From positions 1-44,440 of the forward strand of contig JANSXS010000068.1 in assembly GCA_024742835.1 (NCBI GenBank): a DNA stretch of 44,440 nt. Reading direction: 5' to 3'. Positions 16,102 to 24,707 of this stretch are shown piece by piece. The stretch comes from Paracoccaceae bacterium (GTDB lineage: Bacteria; Pseudomonadota; Alphaproteobacteria; Rhodobacterales; Rhodobacteraceae). The notes under the pieces were generated by a model that saw only the letters and a program-made list of their open reading frames with translations, was not told where the DNA came from and made no database searches. A program made the position numbers and the translations under genes. The first letter of the stretch is position 1. Each line of letters starts with the position of its first letter.

Positions 16102-18135
16102 ATGATGACGGCGACGCCGCTTATCAAGGATCAAAGCGTTGTGGCAGTCCCGTTTTCGGGCGGCGTGAAGGCAGATGCCGGCACGGTTGGGGGCGTCGTT
16201 TTCGCAGATATCTTTGCGGCGATCGACATGGCAGGTCTGCGCGGTTCTGACCATGCTGGCGTTACGCCCGTAGGGCTGCCCTTGGTGCGGGCGACCGGCG
16301 TCGAAGAGCCTGCAAGCGGTGATCCTGCGATGGATGATGTCGCGCTGTTTGCCAAGATGATGCAACGGGCCAAGGCCGCTTTGGTTGCGCCCGAGGCAGG
16401 CGATCCATCGGATATCCCTCAGGTCGCAGATATGCCGATTCTGGACGTAGCGGATGGGCATCTTGCCGTGTTGCGCCTGATCGGGGCTCCGGCTGCCACG
16501 GACATGCCCGTCGACCTTGAACAGGTCGCGGCCTTTCTTGCGCAACTTCTGAACGGCGATTCGAGCAAGGCGGCCTTTGCATTGCCGGACGCGATGGCCG
16601 ACGATGCGTCGCTCGAAACAGCACTGTCGCCTGACGCCGGGGGCGACCTGTTGGCGGCTGCGGGTTTCGAAATGGCGCTGATGCAAGTGGATGGGCATCT
16701 GGCGATCATGTTTGCAGGCGGGCGGGCGCGTTTATCAGGCGAGGTTGTGGCCTATCCCCAAGTCAATGGACAAGCCGCGCCTGTGCCGCAGCAAGCTAAA
16801 GCGCAAGCCGCGCCGTTGGTGTCGTCAGGGGATGCGCTCGCCGTCCGGACATTGGCAAGTCCGGTGGTGACCGCGACTATGACCATGAGCCTGCCAGAGG
16901 GGCACCCTTTGAAAGTGCTGGGTCAGGTGGGTACGGCATCTGCTCATGCCAAGGTCTCGCTGGGAAAAACATTGGTCCCGGTTGCAATGCCGGACCTTGC
17001 GGGCTCGGTGGATGGTCAAAAAATTGACGCAACCACCGCCAAGACAGTCGAAAATTTGACAGTCAAGCCTGATAGCCTTTCGGTGACGAGCGTTTCTGAC
17101 GGGTCGGTTGCCCGTATTGCAGGTTCCGCACCGGGGGCCGGGGTGGCTGCTCCGGGGGGGGATGCGTTGCCTGACGGAACCACCTTCCAGCCGGCATTAC
17201 CGGAGGCCGGGTCGAAGCCAGTGGGCACATTGGCGTCTTTGGCGGGCCTGCCAGCGGGGCCTGCGGATCAGGGCGCGGCTCAGATCGCTCCTGTTGTACC
17301 GACAGCCGATCGCGATCTGATGTATCTGGACATTGCCCGATCCAACGTCGTCTCGGCGGTGCCGCCGATGGTTGCGGCAAGTTCAAAATCCGGACGTATG
17401 CGTGGTGGTGAGCAAGCGGATGGGCCGCAGGGCGATCAACGCGCGGGCCTTGTGACGCAAATTTTGCCGGGGTCGGAGATCCTTGGTGTGCGAACAACCG
17501 ATACAGCCCGTGCAAACGTGACGCGGATCGCGCGCGGCGACGTGCCGGCGCTGGCCGAGATCAATCAGAAACCTGCCCTCGCTCCGGACCATAAGGCAGC
17601 TGCGCAGGCTGCCAGTGATATGGCCGGGCCGCCATCTGCGCAGTCGGGCACACCGACGCCGACCGGTTCCTCCGGTGCGGCATCGCCGGTGCCAATGGCC
17701 CAAAGCAGCGGCCTGCCAGCCATGCTGGATGTCCGGCGTCAGGGCTGGACGCAGACGCTTGTTCAAAGAGCGGCGGGCATGGTTCAGTCCGGTGGCGTTC
17801 TGACCTTGAAGATACTCCCCCAGCATCTGGGGCAGATCACCCTGAAGATGAGCGAAGGCCGCCGCGGTCTGGATTTGCGGATCGTCACCGAAGTGGCATC
17901 CACCGCGGCCATGCTGCGCGGAGTTGAAAGCCAGATTTCAAGCGCCTTCGAGGGGGCTGGTCTGGCGCTCGGAGAGTTTTCCGCCAATAGCGGCAAAGGC
18001 GGCGGGACCGCTTTTGGTGATGACGGCGATGATGGTGAACCGGCCTTGGCCGGAGAGGCCGACGCGGATGAAACCGACGCCGACACAGTCTCCAATGACA
18101 CTGCACAGCATTCCTTGCTGAACATTATCCTTTAA
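16102..18135 (+). CDS. fliK: Flagellar hook-length control protein FliK
   Basis: A 677-residue molecular ruler that measures the hook and switches FlhB substrate specificity. The first ~540 residues are low-complexity Ala/Gly/Pro/Val/Asp-rich. The C-terminal Flg_hook domain (~550-640) shows the family core VLTLKILPQHLGQITLKMSE, then LDLRIVTEVASTAAMLRGVE, followed by an acidic tail. Much longer than Salmonella FliK (405), which could reflect a longer hook or a looser ruler. Starts at ATG 16102 (a second ATG follows at once) after a sigma-54 promoter; fliL follows after 23 bp. Confidence 0.9.
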   Translation: MMTATPLIKDQSVVAVPFSGGVKADAGTVGGVVFADIFAAIDMAGLRGSDHAGVTPVGLPLVRATGVEEPASGDPAMDDVALFAKMMQRAKAALVAPEAGDPSDIPQVADMPILDVADGHLAVLRLIGAPAATDMPVDLEQVAAFLAQLLNGDSSKAAFALPDAMADDASLETALSPDAGGDLLAAAGFEMALMQVDGHLAIMFAGGRARLSGEVVAYPQVNGQAAPVPQQAKAQAAPLVSSGDALAVRTLASPVVTATMTMSLPEGHPLKVLGQVGTASAHAKVSLGKTLVPVAMPDLAGSVDGQKIDATTAKTVENLTVKPDSLSVTSVSDGSVARIAGSAPGAGVAAPGGDALPDGTTFQPALPEAGSKPVGTLASLAGLPAGPADQGAAQIAPVVPTADRDLMYLDIARSNVVSAVPPMVAASSKSGRMRGGEQADGPQGDQRAGLVTQILPGSEILGVRTTDTARANVTRIARGDVPALAEINQKPALAPDHKAAAQAASDMAGPPSAQSGTPTPTGSSGAASPVPMAQSSGLPAMLDVRRQGWTQTLVQRAAGMVQSGGVLTLKILPQHLGQITLKMSEGRRGLDLRIVTEVASTAAMLRGVESQISSAFEGAGLALGEFSANSGKGGGTAFGDDGDDGEPALAGEADADETDADTVSNDTAQHSLLNIIL

Positions 18136-18158
18136 GCACACGAACCGAGGACACCCCG

Positions 18159-18755
18159 ATGGCTGATGATGAAGACGAGCCTAAGAAGAAATCTGGTATT
18201 ATGAAGATTCTGATCTTCGTGGTAGGGGGGCTCGTGGTCCTTGGGATCGGGCTTGGCGCTGGCTATGTCCTTTTCGGATCACAGCCGAGTTCGCCCGAGC
18301 AACTGGCAGCAGACATTATCGAACGTAATGGTCAAGCCGCCGCCTCGCCGGAAGAAGAGGAAGACGCGGAAGGTGGCGAGGGCGAAAGCCGCCCGAAACC
18401 CGAGAAGGTGACCAAGGAAAGCCCGAAGGACGAGGTTTTCCAGACCCTTTACTATGAGATACCCGGAACGATGACGACCAACCTGCGGGATTCCCGTCGT
18501 TTTCTTCAGATCGGGGTAGGAATATCGACCCGGTATGACGATGAGATCCTTAGAAATGTCGAATCGAACTTGCCGGCCATCAAGGCTGCCATTCTTGCAA
18601 CATTGAGCAGTTATGGCGAAGAGGACGTCATCGGGCTTGATGCGCGCAAAGCGATGTCCGCGGAACTGACCAAGGTGATCAACGAGGAACTGGAACTTCT
18701 TGAGGGCTTCGGCGGCGTCGAGAGCGTGTTGCTGACATCCTTTGTGATGCAATAG
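18159..18755 (+). CDS. fliL: Stator-associated basal-body protein FliL
   Basis: A 198-residue single-pass membrane protein that rings the stator and supports torque. The cytoplasmic start (MADDEDEPKKKSG) is followed by a membrane helix at ~15-38 (MKILIFVVGGLVVLGIGLGA), an acidic linker (~50-80) and the periplasmic FliL domain (YYEIPGTMTTNLRDSRRFLQ, then IGVGISTRYDDEILR), ending VESVLLTSFVMQ. R. sphaeroides FliL is known to be needed for swimming and to work with MotF. Gap to fliM 14 bp. Confidence 0.92.
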   Translation: MADDEDEPKKKSGIMKILIFVVGGLVVLGIGLGAGYVLFGSQPSSPEQLAADIIERNGQAAASPEEEEDAEGGEGESRPKPEKVTKESPKDEVFQTLYYEIPGTMTTNLRDSRRFLQIGVGISTRYDDEILRNVESNLPAIKAAILATLSSYGEEDVIGLDARKAMSAELTKVINEELELLEGFGGVESVLLTSFVMQ

Positions 18756-18769
18756 TCTGAGCGGTTTTT

Positions 18770-19738
18770 ATGTCGTCAAAAAAACTCACTCAGGATGAGG
18801 TGGATGCCTTGATCAGCAGTCTTGATAAAGACGGCGCTGCATCATCCACGAAAAGGGCCATTGCCGAAGAGGATGTTCGGGAGTTCACCTTTGGCTCTGA
18901 CGATCTGTCGCTTTTGGGCGATTACTACGCGCTACGGGTCATAAACGAACGGTTTGCACGCCTTGCGCGATCAGTTTTCCAGCCGATGTTGCGCGTACAG
19001 CCGCGCATCGCATCGCTGATGCCAAAGGTCCAGACGTTCGACGAGTATTGCAGCGGTGCCAAAACGTTGATGAGTTTGACGACATCGCGCATCGACGAGT
19101 TGCGTGGCAGCAAGATGATGGTCATTCAGCCAGAGTTCATCTCGACCTTGACCAACGCCTATTACGGGGGCGATCTTGGGTTGAAATACCAAGAGCGCAA
19201 TGACTTCACCGCGACGGAAGAGCGTGTGATCGAGATTATCACCGAGGGTCTGGATGCCATGCTTTTGACGGCATGGCAGGATCTGATGCCGCTCACCTTT
19301 TCGGACCAGTCGCGCGAAGAGAACCTGCAATTCGCCTCGTTCGTGGATGGCAGCGATACGGTGATCATCTGCTCGTTCGAGGTGCAGTTGCCCAAGATCG
19401 AGCCGGCCACGATCGATGTTCTCTACCCGCTTCAGACGCTCAAGCCGATTGCCGCGCAGCTCCGGTCGCGTATGCAGTCCGAGGTGATAGACGATGACCT
19501 GACATGGCGCGAGCGCCTTGAGCTGGCCGTATTGCAGGTCCACCTGCCGATGAACATTCGGTTAAGCAAACCCAAGGTCTCGCTTCGGCAGCTTCTTGAA
19601 ATGGAAGCAGGGGACGTGTTCCCGGTTCATCTGCGCGAGGGCCTGACCGTTCTGGTGCAGGGCCACGAGATGTTCATGGCGGATATCGGCGAAGTCGGCG
19701 GTATGAGCGCTGTCACGATCACCAAGAAAATGGACTAG
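18770..19738 (+). CDS. fliM: Flagellar motor switch protein FliM
   Basis: A 322-residue C-ring protein that binds CheY-P. The N-terminal CheY-binding peptide LTQDEVDALI is at residues 6-15. The CheC-like middle domain covers ~45-230 (INERFARLARSVFQPMLRVQ), and the C-terminal SpoA domain is ~250-320 (LRQLLEMEAGDVFPVHLREG, then MFMADIGEVGGMSAVTITKK). Length is typical (about 334 in enterics). fliN follows after 27 bp. Confidence 0.95.
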   Translation: MSSKKLTQDEVDALISSLDKDGAASSTKRAIAEEDVREFTFGSDDLSLLGDYYALRVINERFARLARSVFQPMLRVQPRIASLMPKVQTFDEYCSGAKTLMSLTTSRIDELRGSKMMVIQPEFISTLTNAYYGGDLGLKYQERNDFTATEERVIEIITEGLDAMLLTAWQDLMPLTFSDQSREENLQFASFVDGSDTVIICSFEVQLPKIEPATIDVLYPLQTLKPIAAQLRSRMQSEVIDDDLTWRERLELAVLQVHLPMNIRLSKPKVSLRQLLEMEAGDVFPVHLREGLTVLVQGHEMFMADIGEVGGMSAVTITKKMD

Positions 19739-19765
19739 TCCCGACAACACGAGAGAGAGATTTCC

Positions 19766-20065
19766 ATGTCTGAAGATGAAATCGAAGCACCAACCCGTTC
19801 GCGCGAGAGCGAAAAACTGCGCGCACTGGAAAATATCGAAGTCGAGATGTCCGTCGAAGTGGGCCGCACAGAAATTTCGATCAGCGATCTGTTGCGCCTG
19901 AACGAAGGGTCGGTCGTGGAACTGGATCGGCTGGCGGGCGAGCCGTTGGATATCCTTGTGAACGGAACGATGATCGCCAAGGGCGAGGTCGTGATGGTTG
20001 GCGAGCGGTTTGGCGTGCGGTTCTCGGACATCGTGGACCCGGAAAAGCGCGTGGACAAGCTCTGA
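19766..20065 (+). CDS. fliN: Flagellar motor switch protein FliN
   Basis: A 99-residue SpoA-domain protein that forms the base of the C ring and docks FliH. Signature LENIEVEMSVEVGRTEISIS, then LLRLNEGSVVELDRLAGEPL, then GEVVMVGERFGVRFSDIVDP. Short N-terminus, as in many FliN. fliO follows after ~31 bp. Confidence 0.95.
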   Translation: MSEDEIEAPTRSRESEKLRALENIEVEMSVEVGRTEISISDLLRLNEGSVVELDRLAGEPLDILVNGTMIAKGEVVMVGERFGVRFSDIVDPEKRVDKL

Positions 20066-20096
20066 TGTCCCGCTTTGGACACAGTGTCATGGGTTG

Positions 20097-20396
20097 ATGA
20101 ACATGTCCTTTCTCTCCTCGGATCTGGAAAGCATCTTGATTGTTTTGGTGTTTCTGGGAACTCTTCTTGTCGTGCGTCAGATCATCGTCACCAAGGCGAA
20201 CAGCATCAAGAAGACCCTTGGGACGCATGACCAACGGATACAGCTTCTGGAGGTGTACCGGGTCGAGAAAACCCTTAAGCTGTCCCTGCTTGATATCGAG
20301 GGGAACCGCGTGGCCGTACTGCATGGAGCAGGGCGCCATACAGCCCTGCTCAGGCTTGAAGGTGCTCCGGCGGAAAAGCGTGTGCCGGATGCGTGA
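20097..20396 (+). CDS. fliO: Flagellar export accessory protein FliO
   Basis: A 99-residue protein with one N-terminal membrane helix (ILIVLVFLGTLLVVRQIIV, residues ~12-31) and a small cytoplasmic beta domain (LLEVYRVEKTLKLSLLDIEG), as in FliO, which helps build the FliP pore. ATG 20097 or ATG 20103 may be used; no strong ribosome site separates them. The stop overlaps the fliP start by 8 bp. Identity is supported mainly by its place between fliN and fliP. Confidence 0.85.
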   Translation: MNMSFLSSDLESILIVLVFLGTLLVVRQIIVTKANSIKKTLGTHDQRIQLLEVYRVEKTLKLSLLDIEGNRVAVLHGAGRHTALLRLEGAPAEKRVPDA

Positions 20397-21189
20397 TCTG
20401 TGGAAAATCCCTTTGTCCGTGACGGTCCTGAAGCCGTGCATCGGCCTGTTTTTGGCAAGCCTTGCGGTTATGGTGTTCTTGCCGTCGCAGCTTTGGGCAC
20501 AAGCGTCTGTTGATGGATTCCCGGCGCTGAACGTCACAACCGGCGAAGACGGCGAAACGACGTATTCACTGTCATTGCAAATCCTTGCCTTGATGACGGT
20601 GTTGACGATCCTGCCCTCGCTCGTGTTGGGGGTGACGTCTTTCACCCGGATCATCATCGTACTTTCGATCTTGCGGCAGGCATTGGGCACCCAGCAAACG
20701 CCGCCCAATCAGGTTCTGATTTCAATCGCGCTTTTTCTGACATTCTACATCATGGCGCCGACGTTTAACGAGATCTACACACAAAGCCTTTCACCCTATC
20801 TGGACGGGCAGACATCGCCGGTTGTGGCGATAGAAAGTGCCGCGTCTATCCTGCGGGAATTTCTCATTCTCAATACTCGTGAATCCGATCTCGCGATGTT
20901 CGCCGAGATGGCCGGGGATGCGCCCTATCAATCCAATGACGACGTGCCCTATTCGGTGCTTTTGCCGTCCTTCATCATATCAGAGCTTAAGACCGCGTTT
21001 CAAATTGGGTTCCTGCTGTTTCTACCGTTTCTGGTGATTGACCTTGTGATCGCGTCGATCCTGATGTCGCTTGGCATGATGATGCTAAGCCCGATGCTCG
21101 TGGCTTTGCCGTTCAAGCTGTTGTTGTTTGTTCTAGTGGACGGGTGGGCGATGACCGTCGCGTCGCTCGCATCCACCTATGTAAACTAG
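20389..21189 (+). CDS. fliP: Flagellar export gate protein FliP
   Basis: A 266-residue core subunit of the export gate. It has a cleavable-type signal (residues ~15-40, ending SQLWAQA), as usual for FliP, then the family motifs LPSLVLGVTSFTRIIIVLSI, QTPPNQVLISIALFLTFYIM, PYSVLLPSFIISELKTAFQI and MMMLSPMLVALPFKLLLFVL. ATG 20389 overlaps fliO; the longer ORF from 20140 is only shadow. fliQ begins 5 bp after the stop. Confidence 0.96.
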   Translation: MRDLWKIPLSVTVLKPCIGLFLASLAVMVFLPSQLWAQASVDGFPALNVTTGEDGETTYSLSLQILALMTVLTILPSLVLGVTSFTRIIIVLSILRQALGTQQTPPNQVLISIALFLTFYIMAPTFNEIYTQSLSPYLDGQTSPVVAIESAASILREFLILNTRESDLAMFAEMAGDAPYQSNDDVPYSVLLPSFIISELKTAFQIGFLLFLPFLVIDLVIASILMSLGMMMLSPMLVALPFKLLLFVLVDGWAMTVASLASTYVN

Positions 21190-21193
21190 CCGC

Positions 21194-21460
21194 ATGGAAT
21201 TCGACTCCAACATAGAAAGCCTGCGCGGCGCATTCTGGCAAATCATCATGTCGGCGGGACCCATTCTTGGGGTGGCGCTTGCTGTGGGTCTGGTGATCGG
21301 CATCCTGCAAGCCGCGACATCAATCAATGAAATGACGCTGAGCTTCGTCCCCAAACTGGTGATCGTGTTGATTGCGATGGCGTTGCTGTCGACATACATG
21401 ATGCGGGAAATGGTGGATTATTTCGCCACGATCTTTGATCAGATCCGTATGCTGCAATGA
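21194..21460 (+). CDS. fliQ: Flagellar export gate protein FliQ
   Basis: An 88-residue two-helix membrane protein. FliQ signature GPILGVALAVGLVIGILQAA, then TSINEMTLSFVPKLVIVLIA, standard length 88-89. The stop overlaps the fliR start by 4 bp (ATGA), so the two are translationally coupled. Confidence 0.96.
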   Translation: MEFDSNIESLRGAFWQIIMSAGPILGVALAVGLVIGILQAATSINEMTLSFVPKLVIVLIAMALLSTYMMREMVDYFATIFDQIRMLQ

Positions 21461-22278
21461 TTGCGCAAGCACCGAACCTTGACGATCTTCTGGGGATCGG
21501 TGGCGTAGAGCTTCAGCAAGTCTTTGACCTTGGACTTGTGTTTTTCCTGCATACGCTGCGCCTGAGCGCCTTTTTCCTTTCCGCGCCGTTCTTTGGCGCG
21601 GCGGCCATTCCGCTTCAGGCCCGGATCATTATCAGCGTCACCGTATCGACGGCCTTGTTCGGGTTGATCGAGGTGCCAGACCCCAACAGCCTGCCCTTTC
21701 TTGCCCTGATCAGGGTCGTTCTGGTCGAAGTGACGATCGGTTTGTCGATGGGGCTGATCCTCACCATTCTTTTTGCCTCGGTTGCGTTGGCCGGTGAAAA
21801 GATCGCAGCCTCTGCGGGTTTGGGTTTCGCAGCGCAGGTAGATCCGAATTCGGGTGGTCAGACGCCGGTTGTCAGCCAGATTTTGAACCTGTTCGCGATA
21901 GCAGTGTTTTTGTCGCTGAACGGTCATCTTTACTGCATCGCGCTGATCCGCATGAGCTACGAGATCCTGCCCCTCGGCCAGGCTTTTGCCTTTGATCAGC
22001 TTGTCGGGGCTGGTCTGGATGCCGGAGGGCACATGTTTGCAATTGCGTCCACATTGATGCTTCCCGTGGTCTCTTTGCTGTTGCTGGCCAATTTCACCGT
22101 GGGGGTCGTGACTCGCTCGGCACCGCAGCTGAACCTGTTCTCGTTCGGGTTTCCGCTGACGATCCTTGCATGTTTTTTCGCGCTCTATTTCTCGACCACG
22201 CCATTCAGCCTGGCCATTCGTGACATGATTGATTTCATGTTCATGTTTCTCGAAGACAGCTTGATGGACGCTGGCTGA
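21457..22278 (+). CDS. fliR: Flagellar export gate protein FliR
   Basis: A 273-residue multi-pass membrane protein of the FliR/SctT family. Conserved blocks: RLSAFFLSAPFFGAAAIPLQ, VEVTIGLSMGLILTILFASV, GLGFAAQVDPNSGGQTPVVS, and a late membrane segment (GVVTRSAPQLNLFSFGFPLT). Length is typical (about 260). The stop shares a base with the flhB start (TGATG at 22276-22280). Confidence 0.96.
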   Translation: MIAQAPNLDDLLGIGGVELQQVFDLGLVFFLHTLRLSAFFLSAPFFGAAAIPLQARIIISVTVSTALFGLIEVPDPNSLPFLALIRVVLVEVTIGLSMGLILTILFASVALAGEKIAASAGLGFAAQVDPNSGGQTPVVSQILNLFAIAVFLSLNGHLYCIALIRMSYEILPLGQAFAFDQLVGAGLDAGGHMFAIASTLMLPVVSLLLLANFTVGVVTRSAPQLNLFSFGFPLTILACFFALYFSTTPFSLAIRDMIDFMFMFLEDSLMDAG

Positions 22279-23429
22279 TGGCGGAACCGGCAAGCGACGG
22301 TCAGGAAAAGACCGAAGAACCCACCCCGAAGCGGCTGGAAAAGGCCAAGGAAGACGGGCAAATTGCAAGTTCCAAGGAATTGTTTGTCTTCTCGACGCTG
22401 TTCGTCGGTTTTCTGCTTTACCTGCTTTTGTTGCCCTTCTTGCCGAATATTCTCATGGAATGGGCGTCGTTGTTCCGGTTCTCTGGCGAAAACGGGTTGC
22501 GTGATGAGATATTTCGCAATCTCTCTTCCGGGTTCGTTTTTATTTTCTGGAAGTCGGTCATCTTTGCGTTTCCATTGCTGATCGTCGTGATCCTGACGCA
22601 AATGACAATGTCCGGTTCGATCAACTGGTCCAATTCGGCGCTGGCCTTCAAGGCCAATCGGATCGACCTTTTCAAGGGTCTCAAGCGCATGGTGTCAGTC
22701 AAGGCGCTGGTCGAGATGCTCAAGGCGATCGGCAAGGTCGTGTTGCTTATCAGTGCCGCTGTTTTGGTGTTCGCATGGCAAAGCGACACGCTTTTGACAT
22801 CCCAGCATACCCATCTTTTCGGGGGCGTGGCGCGTATCAACGATGTGTTTTTGTTGCTGCTTATCGCGTTTCTGCTGGTTCTGGCAGGCATGGGTATCAT
22901 CGATGTGATCTGGCAGCAGTATCAACACACCCAGCAATTGCGCATGACCCTTCAGGAAGTAAGGGATGAGAGCAAACAAACCGAAGGTTCTCCCGAGGTC
23001 AAAGCCAAGATCCGCCGCTTGCAGATGACGGCCGGGTCACGCGCCAAGCAAAGAAAGGCCGCGATGGAAAGCGTGCCGACGGCGAGTGCGATCATCACCA
23101 ACCCGACCCATTTTGCGGTTGCGTTGAAATACGAGGTCGGCTCGCCCGGCGCGCCCATGATCCTTGCCATGGGTCGGGGATTGCAGGCGCAGGAAATCAT
23201 GGAGATCGGCAATACTGCCGGGGTGACGATTTTCCGCAACGAGCTTTTGGCGCGGGCACTGTTTTTTGCGGGCGAGATCGGCGAGGAAATTCCGCCCCCT
23301 CTCTACGCCGCCGTCGCGGCTGTGCTGGCCTTCATCTACCGGCTGAACAAGGAAGAAGATGTCGAGGCCCCAGAGGTGGACCTACCCGAAGATATGCTGT
23401 TCGACGAAAACGGAAAGGCACTGTCATGA
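22278..23429 (+). CDS. flhB: Flagellar export switch protein FlhB
   Basis: A 383-residue export-gate protein with four membrane helices and a self-cleaving cytoplasmic domain that sets substrate class. It starts with the conserved EKTEEPTPKRLEKAKEDGQI; the autocleavage motif NPTH lies at residues 275-278, with the following family block FAVALKYE. The catalytic Asn is intact, so the FliK-driven switch should work. The C-terminal tail is short and acidic (about 30 residues after the core). The stop overlaps the next small gene by 4 bp. Confidence 0.97.
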   Translation: MAEPASDGQEKTEEPTPKRLEKAKEDGQIASSKELFVFSTLFVGFLLYLLLLPFLPNILMEWASLFRFSGENGLRDEIFRNLSSGFVFIFWKSVIFAFPLLIVVILTQMTMSGSINWSNSALAFKANRIDLFKGLKRMVSVKALVEMLKAIGKVVLLISAAVLVFAWQSDTLLTSQHTHLFGGVARINDVFLLLLIAFLLVLAGMGIIDVIWQQYQHTQQLRMTLQEVRDESKQTEGSPEVKAKIRRLQMTAGSRAKQRKAAMESVPTASAIITNPTHFAVALKYEVGSPGAPMILAMGRGLQAQEIMEIGNTAGVTIFRNELLARALFFAGEIGEEIPPPLYAAVAAVLAFIYRLNKEEDVEAPEVDLPEDMLFDENGKALS

Positions 23430-23659
23430 AACACAAGCCGCCACCGCGCCGCCGCCATCGCAGCAGGGGCGAGATGATAAGCACCGCCACGTTTCTGGGC
23501 GTGGGAGTGTTCTTCGCCGGAGAAACCAACGTTCTTTTGTCGGAAGGCCAGCGGCTTCAAGCGCTCATGATGGGGCTTTTCAGTGCGTTGTGTCTGGCTG
23601 GGGCCGCGCGGTTTCATATCCACAATTTGTGGCACTATATCCAGAGCAGGCGAAGATGA
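23426..23659 (+). CDS. Small two-helix membrane protein after flhB
   Basis: Not recognised. 77 residues: a very basic start (MKHKPPPRRRHRSRGE), then two hydrophobic segments (MISTATFLGVGVFFAG and LMMGLFSALCLAGAARF) joined by a short polar turn, with a basic end (YIQSRRR). The positive-inside rule puts both ends in the cytoplasm. It overlaps flhB and the next gene by 4 bp each, so it is tightly coupled to the export gate and motor genes. The start ATG 23426 lies in ATGA with the flhB stop. Confidence 0.72.
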   Translation: MKHKPPPRRRHRSRGEMISTATFLGVGVFFAGETNVLLSEGQRLQALMMGLFSALCLAGAARFHIHNLWHYIQSRRR

Positions 23660-23856
23660 CCGAAGATAAGAAAAAACCGCGCATCGTATGTGGCGATTGC
23701 CGACACCTCGGGGTGACCTATCAACCGTCTCGGCCGTGGCGTTGTGGTTTTTTCGGCTTCAAATCCCAGGATTTGCCTGCGCGCGTCGTGCTGAGGGAGA
23801 CTGGCATGGAATGTGCATATTATTCTCCGCGGGCGACGAGCCCAAGGAAAGCATGA
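23656..23856 (+). CDS. Four-cysteine, zinc-ribbon-like microprotein
   Basis: Not recognised as a named family. 66 residues with Cys at 12, 15, 30 and 53 (VCGDCRH, WRCGFFGF, MECAYY), the spacing expected of a small zinc-binding fold, a basic N-terminus (TEDKKKPRI) and a basic tail. No signal peptide, so cytoplasmic. The ATG at 23656 overlaps the previous stop and its own stop overlaps the motF-like start (ATGA). Being locked by overlaps between flhB and the motF candidate implies co-expression with export and motor parts. The longer ORF upstream (23359) is flhB shadow. Confidence 0.68.
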   Translation: MTEDKKKPRIVCGDCRHLGVTYQPSRPWRCGFFGFKSQDLPARVVLRETGMECAYYSPRATSPRKA

Positions 23857-24707
23857 TCACAGGATCCGCAGACATGGCAACACGACCGCTCAAAAAGCCG
23901 AAGACACCTGATCTTGATGAAAGCATCCAGATCGCACTTGATGCGGCTGACGCGTCGATGGACGTGACAGCTGAATTCGAGCGTATTTCGTCGCAATTCA
24001 GCGAAACCGCCGAGTCCACAGCGCGGCTGGCCAAGGCATCCGGAATCGCGCTGGCGTCAGGTGTTGGCGTCGCGGTGCTGGCAGTGATCATCATGGGTTT
24101 CGTCTGGCAGCGTTCGTCGTCCGGGCTTGAGCGGCTGACAGCGACCAACACCGAATTGCTAACCATCCTTGCCGAGAATGTTGATGACCTTGGAAGCGGG
24201 ATCCAAACCGTAGTCGACCTGAGTCAAAAGATCGACGACGCCAATGCGCTTATGGTCGAGATGCGAACAGAGCTTGACGGGTTGACCGTTGCCTTGGCGC
24301 AGGTCGAGGACATCCAGGTGCAGCTCACCCAAATGTCCGAGGGCCTTGCTCAGATTGAAACCGTCGATATGGCTACCGAGCGGACCGAGGCGCAGACCGC
24401 AGCCTTGGGCGACAGGATCGGCACTCTCAACGGTGAGCTGGCGATGAATGTCTCTACAAATCTGCGGGATGCGCTTGCGGAGCAAACCGGAGAATATCGC
24501 GAGGTGATTTCGGATTTGTCCGAGGCAATGGCGACAGCACCGGCGGGCGGTCTTGATCCCTCTGCGATCTCGGAGTTGGAGGCAAGCATCGAAAGCCGTT
24601 TGAACGGCTTGAACATGCGGTTGAACCAGATCACCAAATCGGTGTCACAGGCCCCCAGACAACGTAAACAGCCGAGCCCGACAGCCGATGTGATCAAGTT
24701 TCCGTAA
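23853..24707 (+). CDS. motF: MotF-like bitopic motor protein (candidate)
   Basis: A 284-residue protein with a ~60-residue cytoplasmic N-terminus, one membrane helix (ASGVGVAVLAVIIMGFVWQ, ~67-86) and a long helical, coiled-coil periplasmic part (~95-260; TELLTILAENVDDLGSGIQT, then VEMRTELDGLTVALAQVEDI). R. sphaeroides MotF is a bitopic protein needed for flagellar rotation and its gene lies after flhB near rpoN2; topology and place agree. I cannot compare the sequences directly, so the name is tentative. ATG 23853 has AAGGA ahead and overlaps the previous stop; ATG 23874 is an alternative. The stop overlaps the next start (TAATG). Confidence 0.6.
   Translation: MITGSADMATRPLKKPKTPDLDESIQIALDAADASMDVTAEFERISSQFSETAESTARLAKASGIALASGVGVAVLAVIIMGFVWQRSSSGLERLTATNTELLTILAENVDDLGSGIQTVVDLSQKIDDANALMVEMRTELDGLTVALAQVEDIQVQLTQMSEGLAQIETVDMATERTEAQTAALGDRIGTLNGELAMNVSTNLRDALAEQTGEYREVISDLSEAMATAPAGGLDPSAISELEASIESRLNGLNMRLNQITKSVSQAPRQRKQPSPTADVIKFP

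Noticed and set aside
21439..22368. Minus-strand ORF of 309 codons opposite fliR
   Set aside because: Very Gln/Arg/Lys/His-rich antisense of hydrophobic membrane codons.
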